A DNA stretch of 64,000 nt from a beta proteobacterium AAP99 (GTDB taxonomy: Bacteria; Pseudomonadota; Gammaproteobacteria; Burkholderiales; Burkholderiaceae_C): NCBI GenBank assembly GCA_001295775.1, contig LJIA01000014.1, positions 1 through 64,000 of the forward strand, in the 5' to 3' direction. How positions within the stretch are numbered: position 1 is the first letter of the stretch; each line of letters opens with the position of its first letter. Both the position numbers and the translations under genes were made by a program. Below, in pieces: positions 35,167 to 43,557 of the stretch. A model generated the notes under the pieces. It worked only from the letters and a program-made list of their open reading frames with translations. It ran no database searches and had not been told where the DNA came from.

Positions 35167-37890
35167 TCAGTCAAAGTTGTACGAAAACTCGCCGTCGGCC
35201 ACGGACAGCTGCACGCCATTGAACGGCCGGCCCTCCGACAGGCGCGTGAGGTACTCGATGCTGACCTTCGGAAGAATCGTGTTGGTCAGAATCGCATCGA
35301 TGATCCGGCCGCCAGAGTCCACTTCATTGCATCGACTGACGATCAACTTGACCGCGGACTCGTCGTAGTTGAACGGCACCTTGTGATTCATCTCGACACG
35401 CTTCTTCACACGATTGAGCTGCAGCTTGACGATCTCTCCGAGCATGGTGTCGGACAACGGGTAGTACGGGATCGTGACGAGACGGCCAAGGAAAGCCGGC
35501 GGGAACACCTTGAGCAGGGGCTCGCGCAGTGCCTTGGAGATCGACTCGGGATCCGGCATCAGCTCAGGGTCCTTGCACAAGTTCATGATCAGATCGGTTC
35601 CCGCATTGCTGGTCAGCAGGATGATCGTGTTCTTGAAGTCGATGTAGCGCCCTTCGCTGTCTTCCATCCAGCCTTTGTCGAAGACCTGGAAGAACATCTC
35701 ATGCACGTCGTGGTGCGCCTTCTCGATCTCGTCAAGCAACACGACGCTGTAGGGACGGCGGCGCACGGCCTCCGTCAGGATGCCGCCTTCGCCATAGCCT
35801 ACATAGCCCGGTGGCGAGCCCTTGAGCGTGGAGACGGTGTGGCTCTCCTGAAACTCGCTCATGTTGATGGTGATGACGTTCTGCTCGCCGCCATACAGTG
35901 ATTCTGCGAGCGCCAGCGCCGTTTCCGTCTTGCCGACGCCGGAGGGTCCGCAGAGCATGAACACGCCGATGGGCTTGTTCGGGTTGTCCAGCTTGGCGCG
36001 GCTTGTCTGGATCCGACGGCTGATCATCTCAAGCCCGTGACGTTGGCCGATGACCCGTGCGTTGAGCGTATCGGCCAACCGGAGCACGCTCTGCACTTCG
36101 TCCTTCACCATCCGACCGACCGGGATGCCAGTCCAATCACCGACCACTGCAGCGACGGCCTGTTCATCGCAAGTTGGAAGAATGAGCGGGGAATCGCCCT
36201 GGAGCGCGTGCAGCTTGGCATTCAGGCCGTCCAATTGGGCGAGCATGGCTTCGCGGTCCGCCGGAGACACTGAACTCGTGCCCGTGTCTTTGGCGCCATC
36301 CACCGCCTGCTCTGCGGGACTTCCGGTACCTTCCACCTTGTTGCCGCCGTCGCGCAGCTTGGCCCGCATCGCGAGAATTTCTTCGACGAGCGACTTTTCC
36401 TCTTTCCAGCGTGCCTCCAAGCCGACAATTTCAGACTGCGCTGTCGCAAGCTTTTGCTCAGCGTCCGTGCGACGCTTTCCGACCTTGAACCCTGCGGCTT
36501 CCTCGCGCCCGATGATTTCGAGCTCGGTGGTGAGCGCTTCTATGCGACGCTGACAATCCTCGACGGCCGCTGGCGTGGCGTGCTGGCTGACTGCAACTCG
36601 GGCACAGGACGTGTCCAGCAGACTGACGGACTTGTCCGGCAGCTGGCGGGCCGGGATGTAGCGGTGCGAAAGCCGTACAGCGGCCTCGAGTGCCTCATCA
36701 AGAATCTGGACCTTGTGGTGCTTCTCCAGCGTGGAGGCCACACCGCGCATCATCAGAATCGCCTTGTCCTCGGTCGGCTCCGGGACCTGCACGACCTGAA
36801 AACGTCGCGTCAGCGCTGGATCCTTCTCGAAGTACTTCTTGTACTCGGCCCAGGTCGTCGCGCCAATCGTGCGCAGCTTGCCACGCGCGAGTGCGGGCTT
36901 GAGCAGGTTCGCGGCATCGCCCGTTCCTGCGGCACCACCAGCGCCCACGAGTGTATGGACTTCGTCAATGAACAGGATGATGGGCTTGGCCGATGCCTGG
37001 ACCTCGTCGATGACCTGGCGCAGACGCTGCTCGAACTCGCCCTTCATGGACGCCCCTGCCTGAAGCAATCCAATATCAAGCGACAACAGCTTCACGTCCT
37101 TCAGCATCGGGGGGACGTCCCCCTTTGCAATCCGCAGCGCAAAGCCTTCCACAACCGCGGTCTTTCCTACTCCGGCCTCACCTGTGAGAATCGGGTTGTT
37201 TTGGCGGCGGCGCATGAGAATGTCGACAATCTGGCGGATTTCGTCGTCGCGCCCAGTCACTGGATCAATCTCGCCCTTTGTGGCTCGCTCAGTCAGGTCA
37301 ACACAGAAGCGCTTGAGCGCTTCGCCCTTGCCCATTTGAGGCGGGGCCATTGCACCGCTGGCTTCGCCGGGCGCTCCGCTCAAGCCGCTGCCGTCGCTCG
37401 GGGCTTGGTTCTCTTCTGGCGAGCCGGATGTGATGCTCGCAAAGTCGCTCGCCAGGATGTCGGGCTTGATGTGCTCGAACTGACGGGAGATCCCGTAGAG
37501 CGCATTGCGCAGCGAGTTCGTCTTGAGCATGCCGACGAGCAGGTGCCCCGTCCGGACTTGCTGCTCACCGTACATCAGGGTGGCGTAGACCCATGCGCGC
37601 TCCACCGACGCTTCGATGTACTCAGACAAGTCGGAGATCGAGCTTGCGCCACGCGGCAATCTGTCGAGCGCTGCGACGAAGTCTGTCGCGAGTTTGCTGG
37701 CGTCAATGCCAAAGTGGCGGACGATCCGGTGAATGTCCGAGTCCTGCCCCTGGAGGATCTGTTGCAGCCAATGGACTAACTCGACGTACGGGTTGCCTCT
37801 CAGCTTGCAGAAAACCGTTGCGCCTTCGATCGCTTTGTAGGCGGTCGGGTTGAGTTTGCCGAACAAGGCAACGCGACTGATTTCGCTCAT
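35167..37890 (-). CDS. tssH: T6SS disassembly ATPase TssH (ClpV)
   Basis: 907-residue AAA+ unfoldase that strips contracted TssB/TssC sheath for reuse. An N-terminal Clp-N domain (about 1-150) precedes AAA1 with Walker A GEAGVGKTAVVEGFALRIAK (about 238-257) and EVHTLVGAGG, a coiled middle domain (about 430-560) with a Gly/Asp/Ala-rich insertion near 520-545, and AAA2 with GPSGVGKTETALALAESLYG and VVLLDEIEKAHHDV. The C-terminus ends SVADGEFSYNFD. It lies 68 bp after tssG and 43 bp before vgrG. Confidence 0.96.
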   Translation of the reverse strand: MSEISRVALFGKLNPTAYKAIEGATVFCKLRGNPYVELVHWLQQILQGQDSDIHRIVRHFGIDASKLATDFVAALDRLPRGASSISDLSEYIEASVERAWVYATLMYGEQQVRTGHLLVGMLKTNSLRNALYGISRQFEHIKPDILASDFASITSGSPEENQAPSDGSGLSGAPGEASGAMAPPQMGKGEALKRFCVDLTERATKGEIDPVTGRDDEIRQIVDILMRRRQNNPILTGEAGVGKTAVVEGFALRIAKGDVPPMLKDVKLLSLDIGLLQAGASMKGEFEQRLRQVIDEVQASAKPIILFIDEVHTLVGAGGAAGTGDAANLLKPALARGKLRTIGATTWAEYKKYFEKDPALTRRFQVVQVPEPTEDKAILMMRGVASTLEKHHKVQILDEALEAAVRLSHRYIPARQLPDKSVSLLDTSCARVAVSQHATPAAVEDCQRRIEALTTELEIIGREEAAGFKVGKRRTDAEQKLATAQSEIVGLEARWKEEKSLVEEILAMRAKLRDGGNKVEGTGSPAEQAVDGAKDTGTSSVSPADREAMLAQLDGLNAKLHALQGDSPLILPTCDEQAVAAVVGDWTGIPVGRMVKDEVQSVLRLADTLNARVIGQRHGLEMISRRIQTSRAKLDNPNKPIGVFMLCGPSGVGKTETALALAESLYGGEQNVITINMSEFQESHTVSTLKGSPPGYVGYGEGGILTEAVRRRPYSVVLLDEIEKAHHDVHEMFFQVFDKGWMEDSEGRYIDFKNTIILLTSNAGTDLIMNLCKDPELMPDPESISKALREPLLKVFPPAFLGRLVTIPYYPLSDTMLGEIVKLQLNRVKKRVEMNHKVPFNYDESAVKLIVSRCNEVDSGGRIIDAILTNTILPKVSIEYLTRLSEGRPFNGVQLSVADGEFSYNFD

Positions 37891-37958
37891 ATCGTCTTCT
37901 CCCTGATGTTCCCTTGTGCGAGCGCCACACCGAGCGGCGACCGCTGCAGCCTGATGAG

Positions 37959-39002
37959 TCAGTGCTCCAGAGCGAGTTCCAGATGCAAATCAGCTGCATC
38001 ATGACGAGCCGTGTCACTGCCGAACCAAGCGCTCCAGCCCAATGCGCCACTTTGCCCCAATCGCGCGTGCGGAACATCGCGCGAACGCAGTACCAACTGA
38101 ACTTGGACTGCCATCCTTCGCCCGAAGAAGGTGAGCATCCAATCGCGCAATGCGGCGGCCGCGCGCCCCCCCGGCAAGAGGTCTTCGTACTGCGCACGGC
38201 TCATCGGACCCATCACCAGGCGGATCTTGTACTGGCGGTCCCAAACCCGCTCTCCGAGCGTCGCACCGCGACCGAGTCGGTTCGCTTGAAGACGAACGCC
38301 CAGTCGCGTGAGATCCTGGACTTGTAGCTTCATCCAATGCCCAACAAACTGCTCGACGCGAACGCGCATGCCGAAATAGCTGCTCAGGACACCTTCGATG
38401 CCTTCGAGCGTCCGAACCCCCCGCGCCATCCAGCCGGCGAAGCGCTGCTTCGCCATATCGGGCACAGCATCTCGCCCGAGCAGCCCAAAAGTGCCGTACC
38501 CGGCCAGCGAGCGCACATAGGCTGAAAAGTGGTCAGCGTTCGCGCGATCCATCGATACAACCGGATGTGCCTGCGCCCAGCTGCGATAGAACAGCGACAA
38601 GAAGCGATGATGGAATACGTCGAGAAAGCGCGCGAATGTTCGATCGCCGTGATGCATTACGCGCTGCATCGCGAATTCAGTCAGGTGTAGCGGTAGTGGT
38701 CCGTTGGGCCCAAGAAAGCCGAAGAAACGTACGTCAATTCGCGCGGGGGCATAGCTGGATTGCGGCGTGAAGCTCGAAACCGCTGAAGGCGCGAAGGACA
38801 GCGACGGTTCCTGCCCCAGTCGAACGGGATCCTGCTGAGGGCGCAGGCTCTCGCCAAAGCGAGGCGCGCTCCGGCCAAGCGCATCGATGCGCCGGAGGAC
38901 GGCATAGAAGTCGAATGACCACGGGGCTGCTTCTAGCGCCGACAAGAGACCGTCGAGCGCCTCGCTGGGCACCCTGCCTGTATCGGATCTGGCCGTAACC
39001 AC
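37959..39002 (-). CDS. tssG: T6SS baseplate subunit TssG
   Basis: 347 residues; a baseplate wedge subunit that works with TssE and TssF. Typical start (LEAAPWSFDFYAVLRRIDAL) and internal motifs (GFLGPNGPLPLHLTEFAMQR, HRFLSLFYRSWAQAHP). The start is GTG at 39002, one base after the tssF stop, so translation is coupled. Length is normal for the family. Confidence 0.94.
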   Translation of the reverse strand: MVTARSDTGRVPSEALDGLLSALEAAPWSFDFYAVLRRIDALGRSAPRFGESLRPQQDPVRLGQEPSLSFAPSAVSSFTPQSSYAPARIDVRFFGFLGPNGPLPLHLTEFAMQRVMHHGDRTFARFLDVFHHRFLSLFYRSWAQAHPVVSMDRANADHFSAYVRSLAGYGTFGLLGRDAVPDMAKQRFAGWMARGVRTLEGIEGVLSSYFGMRVRVEQFVGHWMKLQVQDLTRLGVRLQANRLGRGATLGERVWDRQYKIRLVMGPMSRAQYEDLLPGGRAAAALRDWMLTFFGRRMAVQVQLVLRSRDVPHARLGQSGALGWSAWFGSDTARHDAADLHLELALEH

Positions 39003-39003
39003 G

Positions 39004-40881
39004 TCAGGTCAGTCCAACGCGCCCAGCGCGCGGCGCCCATTGCATGATCGGGCCGCGCTGCAGCGAAGTCATCGAGAATTCAGTGAAGGAGTTCGCTGCA
39101 GCATGGCGCGCAAAGACACGCTCGAGCACCGCACCCAGAAGGAACGCACTCGCGCCCTGAAACGCCATTTCGTCTACTTGGAGTTCGATACCTACCCCCC
39201 TTGCGAATGCGATCGGGCCTTGCATAGGCAACCTACGAACACTTGCGCGGGAACTGACCGAGCGAACGCCGTCAATCTGACGCTGCAGACCCGGTTCAAC
39301 ATTGGCCAAATACAGCTTGAGCATCTCCCGCAATGCTGCGGCTCCATCTTGGGGGCTGAGATCTTCGAATGCGAGGTAGTTGAGTGACAGATGGCTGATC
39401 AAGCGCCAAGCCATTGCGCCTTCGGCAGCCGGAGCAAATGGGCGAGACGGTCCCCGGATGCAACGGATGGCAGCCATGGGCACGGAGACATCAGCCACAA
39501 AATCGCTGCCCCCGCGGCCAATGGGCATGAATAAGGGCAAGTCGCGATTGGTAACGCTGACCATGAGTGAGAGTTGCTTCAGGTCAGATCGGTACGGCGC
39601 TTCCTTCGGATCGACGACCGACAAGAACACCTCGCTGCCGATGTAGCTGCTGCGCGGCCCGGTCCTGCGCTGGTTTGCAGACAGCACTCGCTGCTCGCGC
39701 CGGACCGCGAAATACGCAGAGTGCTCAGAAGACTCACCATGAAACTTCGAATACAGCGGCAAGAACTCAGTCTCGAAATCTGAACCGGCACTGAAACCGG
39801 TGACTCGGTCGACCGAGTGCACCTCAAAATCTACCGGGCGGGTACGGTCGACGATCACCTGGAACTCGTTGCTCGATTCCGAAACATGTATGCGGTCCGC
39901 TCGTCTGGGTCGCAGATTGATCGCCGGTGTCGTGAACAGCGAAAACATTCCGGCGTCTATGAAGCTCTCGAGCTGAGGGTCGGCTCGGCCAAATAGAAGA
40001 ACCACCTCGAATTCGGACTCGCTGATTGACGAGATTGCCTTGCGCAACTGCCCGGCCAGCCGCAAGAACAGGAATCGTGAAGGCAGCGCGAAGTACTCTT
40101 GCAGCAGCCGGTAGCCCTGAAATGACTGAGCAGACACCGGGAGAAGCGCGTGCTCCTCATCGAACCCAAGCGGCTGGAGTGCGTTTTCCCCTAGAGACTC
40201 GAGTTTGGCCAGCGATGGTTGTCCGGCATGCACATAGGCGCCAAGAAACGAAGCGGCGGCGAGTTCGTAAAGCTTGTAGCTGACGTCGAGTGGCCCAGAC
40301 AGGCAGAAGTCCAGCTCATCGAGATTCAGCTGGTTGGCCTTGAGGCCTGCGCCAACCTTGATACGAATGCGGACTCCTCCCTTGATCTGACTTGCCTCGC
40401 GCAACCTGTTCAGCGGCAGGTCAGGAGCAAACGAGAAGTACTTTGCCTCCACAACTTGCAATGGATAGAGGCGCATGGCGTGAGCAGTCACGAACTCACA
40501 CGCCGTTGTCTCGTTGGCTGGCAAGCTGCCGCGCAACACCGTACCGCGTGCCACCAGCGGCCCCTTCGCCAAGTTCGCATCGCTGATGTCGGGCTGGAAT
40601 TGCGCCACGATCATCGACGGAACGGGCGTCAGAAAGTTCGGGTAGACCACCTCCAGCAATCGCTGGGTAAAGCGCTCGAACTCTGCATCAAGCTTGTATT
40701 GCAGCCGTGACGTCAAAAAAGCTGCGCCTTCCAGAAGCCGCTCAACGTATGGATCGGAAACCTCCAATCCTTCGACGCCCAAGCGTCCCGCGATCTTCGG
40801 GAATTGCTTGGCAAACTCTGCACCCATCTCTCTCAAGAATGAGAGCTCTTGGTTGTAGTAGCGGATAAGTCGGGGGTCCAT
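39004..40881 (-). CDS. tssF: T6SS baseplate subunit TssF
   Basis: 625 residues. The family-typical start is MDPRLIRYYNQELSFLREMG at the ATG 40881; a GTG one codon earlier would add one residue. Followed by KIAGRLGVEGLEVSDPYVER and a conserved C-terminal part. It is the largest wedge protein of the baseplate. It lies 3 bp after the tssE stop and 1 bp before tssG. Confidence 0.95.
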   Translation of the reverse strand: MDPRLIRYYNQELSFLREMGAEFAKQFPKIAGRLGVEGLEVSDPYVERLLEGAAFLTSRLQYKLDAEFERFTQRLLEVVYPNFLTPVPSMIVAQFQPDISDANLAKGPLVARGTVLRGSLPANETTACEFVTAHAMRLYPLQVVEAKYFSFAPDLPLNRLREASQIKGGVRIRIKVGAGLKANQLNLDELDFCLSGPLDVSYKLYELAAASFLGAYVHAGQPSLAKLESLGENALQPLGFDEEHALLPVSAQSFQGYRLLQEYFALPSRFLFLRLAGQLRKAISSISESEFEVVLLFGRADPQLESFIDAGMFSLFTTPAINLRPRRADRIHVSESSNEFQVIVDRTRPVDFEVHSVDRVTGFSAGSDFETEFLPLYSKFHGESSEHSAYFAVRREQRVLSANQRRTGPRSSYIGSEVFLSVVDPKEAPYRSDLKQLSLMVSVTNRDLPLFMPIGRGGSDFVADVSVPMAAIRCIRGPSRPFAPAAEGAMAWRLISHLSLNYLAFEDLSPQDGAAALREMLKLYLANVEPGLQRQIDGVRSVSSRASVRRLPMQGPIAFARGVGIELQVDEMAFQGASAFLLGAVLERVFARHAAANSFTEFSMTSLQRGPIMQWAPRAGRVGLT

Positions 40882-40884
40882 CAC

Positions 40885-41403
40885 TTAGGCTCGCGAGTTG
40901 CGCCCAGGCGAATCATCGAGAGCAATCAATCCGGTTTCCAAATCGATTGTCGACTTGATGATGAGCTCAAGCGGGGTCGGCTGCGCCCATAGCGTTCCTC
41001 GAATCCGAAGCTGGAGCAGGTTGTGCGAATCCAGAATCGAACCCGCGGTACTGACTCTGACCTCAAGCGAAGACGCTTCAATCCTAGGTTCGAAGCGCTC
41101 AATAACCTGCCGTATGGATGCTTCAACGTCTTGCTGAGCGATTTCCGAAGCAGTCTCGCCCGAGAACGCTGGAAGCCCATAGTTGATCACCGAGTTTTCG
41201 ACCTCGGTTTGGCCATGGATGATGGATTGCCGAATCTGAGCTGCGTTCAAGAGCCACTCAAGATCTCGCAGCACGGCCTGCCGGAGTTGACTCTTGCTGA
41301 GCACTCGCCGATCACCAGACTCAACCGCAGTGCTCGGGTCGTCATCGATCAGGCGGTCGAGCAACGAAGGCTGCAAGCGCTCCTGGGGAAGAAGCTCCGC
41401 CAC
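40885..41403 (-). CDS. tssE: T6SS baseplate subunit TssE (gp25-like)
   Basis: 172 residues, gp25/GPW family, which nucleates sheath assembly on the baseplate. Motifs: QPSLLDRLIDDDP, RQAVLRDLEWLLNAAQ, VINYGLPAFSG and RFEPRIEASSLEV, all in the expected order. It follows tagJ by 16 bp and is followed by tssF. Length is normal. Confidence 0.94.
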   Translation of the reverse strand: MAELLPQERLQPSLLDRLIDDDPSTAVESGDRRVLSKSQLRQAVLRDLEWLLNAAQIRQSIIHGQTEVENSVINYGLPAFSGETASEIAQQDVEASIRQVIERFEPRIEASSLEVRVSTAGSILDSHNLLQLRIRGTLWAQPTPLELIIKSTIDLETGLIALDDSPGRNSRA

Positions 41404-41419
41404 GAGACATCACCCTCTC

Positions 41420-42283
41420 TCAGGCAACCGGAGTGACTTCGCTGCCACCGGAGGCGTCTCCGTCGGCAGAAGCAGCGGGCTCGTCGATCACCACACTGCG
41501 AACGTCCAGCAACGAGTACTCGGCTGCATCCGTCACGAATATTCGCTGGCCGACGCCGCAGTACACGCCTGGAAAGCGCTCATGGAATGTCGTCTTGCGC
41601 GCCATGCGCGCAAGATCATCGCCGTCAGACTCGGTGCCGGCGTAACGCACCGGGAGCAATGCCAGCGCCTCGCCCCCGTTCACGAACGTGAGTTTCGAAG
41701 GCAGCCATACATGGTCACGCAGATCCGTGGGCGCTTCGACATCGATGGCCAGCAAGTTCTTGAAGGGCAGCCAGTAATAGCGGTTGTTGATGACAGCCTC
41801 GAGAACTGGCCCGATGCGCGAATCCGCGTCTGCGATCCATTCGAATCGCTCTCCATTGATCGACCCGCTCGACGCAGGTGCTTGATCAAGGGCCTCCGCG
41901 CGAAGCTTCCCGGCGGCGGCAGGGTCACCCTTGGCTTCCATAAGCAGAGCTTCGATCAGCATAGCAAGCCATTGGTCTGGATAGCCAAACACCATGGGTG
42001 CCTTCTCGCCAGCGAAAACGCTCGCCCTCAGCACCTCGCACTGAAGTGCTTCCGCATACATCTGCCGCATGATCGCCGCAGCAGGGTTCATCTCCGCCAC
42101 CACGTCGAGCTGCGTCTTGGCTCGCTCCCACTGCCCGAGAACTGCCAGCAGCTGGAAAAGAAAGGTGCGTAGCTTCGCGTCGGCCGGCGATTTGCGCACG
42201 GCGTCCTGCAAAGCAGCCAGCGCAGCAGTCGCTTCGCCGCCAGCAACAAGCGCCTCGGCGCGATCGAGATCGGGTGCACTCAT
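41420..42283 (-). CDS. tagJ: T6SS accessory protein TagJ (ImpE)
   Basis: 287 residues. A TPR-like helical N-terminal half (about 1-130; ALAALQDAVRKSPADAKLRT, FLFQLLAVLGQWERAKTQLD) and an ImpE C-terminal domain (about 150-265; WIADADSRIGPVLEAVINNR, YYWLPFKNLLAIDVEAP). TagJ binds TssB in systems of this subtype and is thought to adjust sheath turnover. It lies 5 bp after the hcp-like gene. The presence of TagJ with PpkA/PppA/Fha/TagF resembles the H1 type of Pseudomonas. Confidence 0.93.
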   Translation of the reverse strand: MSAPDLDRAEALVAGGEATAALAALQDAVRKSPADAKLRTFLFQLLAVLGQWERAKTQLDVVAEMNPAAAIMRQMYAEALQCEVLRASVFAGEKAPMVFGYPDQWLAMLIEALLMEAKGDPAAAGKLRAEALDQAPASSGSINGERFEWIADADSRIGPVLEAVINNRYYWLPFKNLLAIDVEAPTDLRDHVWLPSKLTFVNGGEALALLPVRYAGTESDGDDLARMARKTTFHERFPGVYCGVGQRIFVTDAAEYSLLDVRSVVIDEPAASADGDASGGSEVTPVA

Positions 42284-42288
42284 CGGTG

Positions 42289-42846
42289 TTATCGACTTGC
42301 AGAGTGAAAGCGGAAGTTGGCCACAACCTGCGGTTGCGGCTGACCATCACTGCCTTGCGGGATGAACCACATGCCGATCGCGTCATAAGACAAGGTCACC
42401 TGCTCAACAGCCTCCAGCTCACCTGGAGAGATGATGACTTCCTGCTTAGTCACGCGAACGCCCTGAATCGAGTAGCCGTAGAACGGCAGTGGTGGAACGG
42501 TACCCGCCTTCATCATGATTAGGATCGCCGCATGCGGATCCCCAGAGCCCATCGCTGCAGCGAGCTTCGCGGAGGCGGAGTCCAAGCGCTTCGTCAAGAT
42601 CAACGGTGCCGGCGAGACGATGATGTTGCTCTCAGATCCGCGCTGGGAGCTACCTGCCACGGCCGTACTGTTGCTCTCTGCAGACCAGCGGAATCCGACG
42701 ACATCGATAAATGGCGCCAGACCGGGGATGCGCGACGAAAAGGCCGCCGAAAGCATGCGGTGCGGGCTCTCCAACAAGCTGTCTCCGGTCAGCTTCTGGT
42801 TCGTACGTAGGTTCTCCATCGCGAGAACAATGTTGCTGACACTCAT
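42289..42846 (-). CDS. Second Hcp-like protein
   Basis: 185 residues of the Hcp tube-protein superfamily but divergent from the adjacent Hcp. Hcp features: FRWSAESNSTA near 51-60, PLILTKRLDSASAKLAAAMG (about 81-100), ILIMMKAG, a Tyr-rich strand YGYSIQGVRVTKQEVI and EQVTLSYDAIGMWFIPQ, followed by a longer C-terminus. Start GTG/ATG at 42846. It could add a specialised ring for cargo, or be a regulator or effector of Hcp type. It sits between hcp and tagJ; a terminator-like hairpin separates it from hcp. Confidence 0.85.
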   Translation of the reverse strand: MSVSNIVLAMENLRTNQKLTGDSLLESPHRMLSAAFSSRIPGLAPFIDVVGFRWSAESNSTAVAGSSQRGSESNIIVSPAPLILTKRLDSASAKLAAAMGSGDPHAAILIMMKAGTVPPLPFYGYSIQGVRVTKQEVIISPGELEAVEQVTLSYDAIGMWFIPQGSDGQPQPQVVANFRFHSASR

Positions 42847-42898
42847 TTCGACGCTCGGAAGGGATTAGGTTCGGACGCATGCACGTCCACAAGCGAAA

Positions 42899-42930
42899 TT
42901 GCCCATCGGCAGGATTCGGCCGATGGGCAA
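42899..42930 (-). terminator. Stem-loop after hcp
   Basis: 12-bp stem TTGCCCATCGGC / GCCGATGGGCAA with an 8-nt loop, followed on the minus strand by ATTTCG. Acts as a terminator or mRNA 3' protector of hcp, with reduced read-through to the hcp-like gene. Confidence 0.7.
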
Positions 42931-42946
42931 TGCGAAGCCAAGCTCG

Positions 42947-43417
42947 TTACTTCTGAGCCTTGATGTCGTATTGCGCCTTGACCCCGGCGTCCAGCGAACC
43001 ATCGGCCTTTTGAGGCTTGTACTCGATCTCGTACTTGGTGAAGTTCAGTGTCACGCTTTCCATGGGGACTTCGCTGGCAGCCGAAGGACCGACGGAAGAC
43101 ACAAGCAAGTCAGCCAGCTTGATCACCAAGAACTCCTGCTGCTGGCCGCCAGCTTTGCGCGCGGTCAGGACAGCCGTCTTGATGTGCGTGCCCTTGACGC
43201 ACTTGTCGAAGAGATTAGGGCTCGCCTTGTCGTACTCATGGGTGAAGTTGAAGTCACTCACCACCGCCTTGCCCGCACCGCCGCCAGCGCCCATACCGTG
43301 CGTCCCGGTGTTGGTGACGCCCCAAGACCAGGACAGCACCTGGATTTCCTTGCCGTGCTTGGCATCGGGCGATTCGCCTTCTATCCCATCAATCTTCAAA
43401 AAGTAGTCAACAGCCAT
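42947..43417 (-). CDS. hcp: Hcp, T6SS tube protein (TssD)
   Basis: 156 residues, normal Hcp1 length. Start MAVDYFLKIDGIEGESPDAK is typical, followed by QVLSWSWGVTNTGTHG, the ring-lining SDFNFTHEYDKASP, and MESVTLNFTKYEIEYKP. It forms the hexameric inner tube and carries small effectors. It is bracketed by two stem-loops, which fits a highly expressed, separately stable mRNA. Confidence 0.96.
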   Translation of the reverse strand: MAVDYFLKIDGIEGESPDAKHGKEIQVLSWSWGVTNTGTHGMGAGGGAGKAVVSDFNFTHEYDKASPNLFDKCVKGTHIKTAVLTARKAGGQQQEFLVIKLADLLVSSVGPSAASEVPMESVTLNFTKYEIEYKPQKADGSLDAGVKAQYDIKAQK

Positions 43418-43516
43418 TTCAACTCTCCTTCCGAGAAACTTTGCAACCGGGCCGGTTGTGCGTTCGAGTTGGCCCCGTCAGATGCCAGTGTGGTTGGCCA
43501 ACAGCCCTCCAACAAT

Positions 43517-43548
43517 CCCACGCTCGCGGTAGATCCCGCGAGCGTGGG
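43517..43548 (-). promoter_or_regulatory. Stem-loop upstream of hcp
   Basis: 13-bp perfect stem CCCACGCTCGCGG / CCGCGAGCGTGGG with loop TAGATC (strand reversed for hcp), between tssC and hcp, with no T-run. It could cap the 5' end of a processed hcp mRNA or attenuate read-through from tssC. Confidence 0.6.
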
Positions 43549-43557
43549 GTTACTCGA

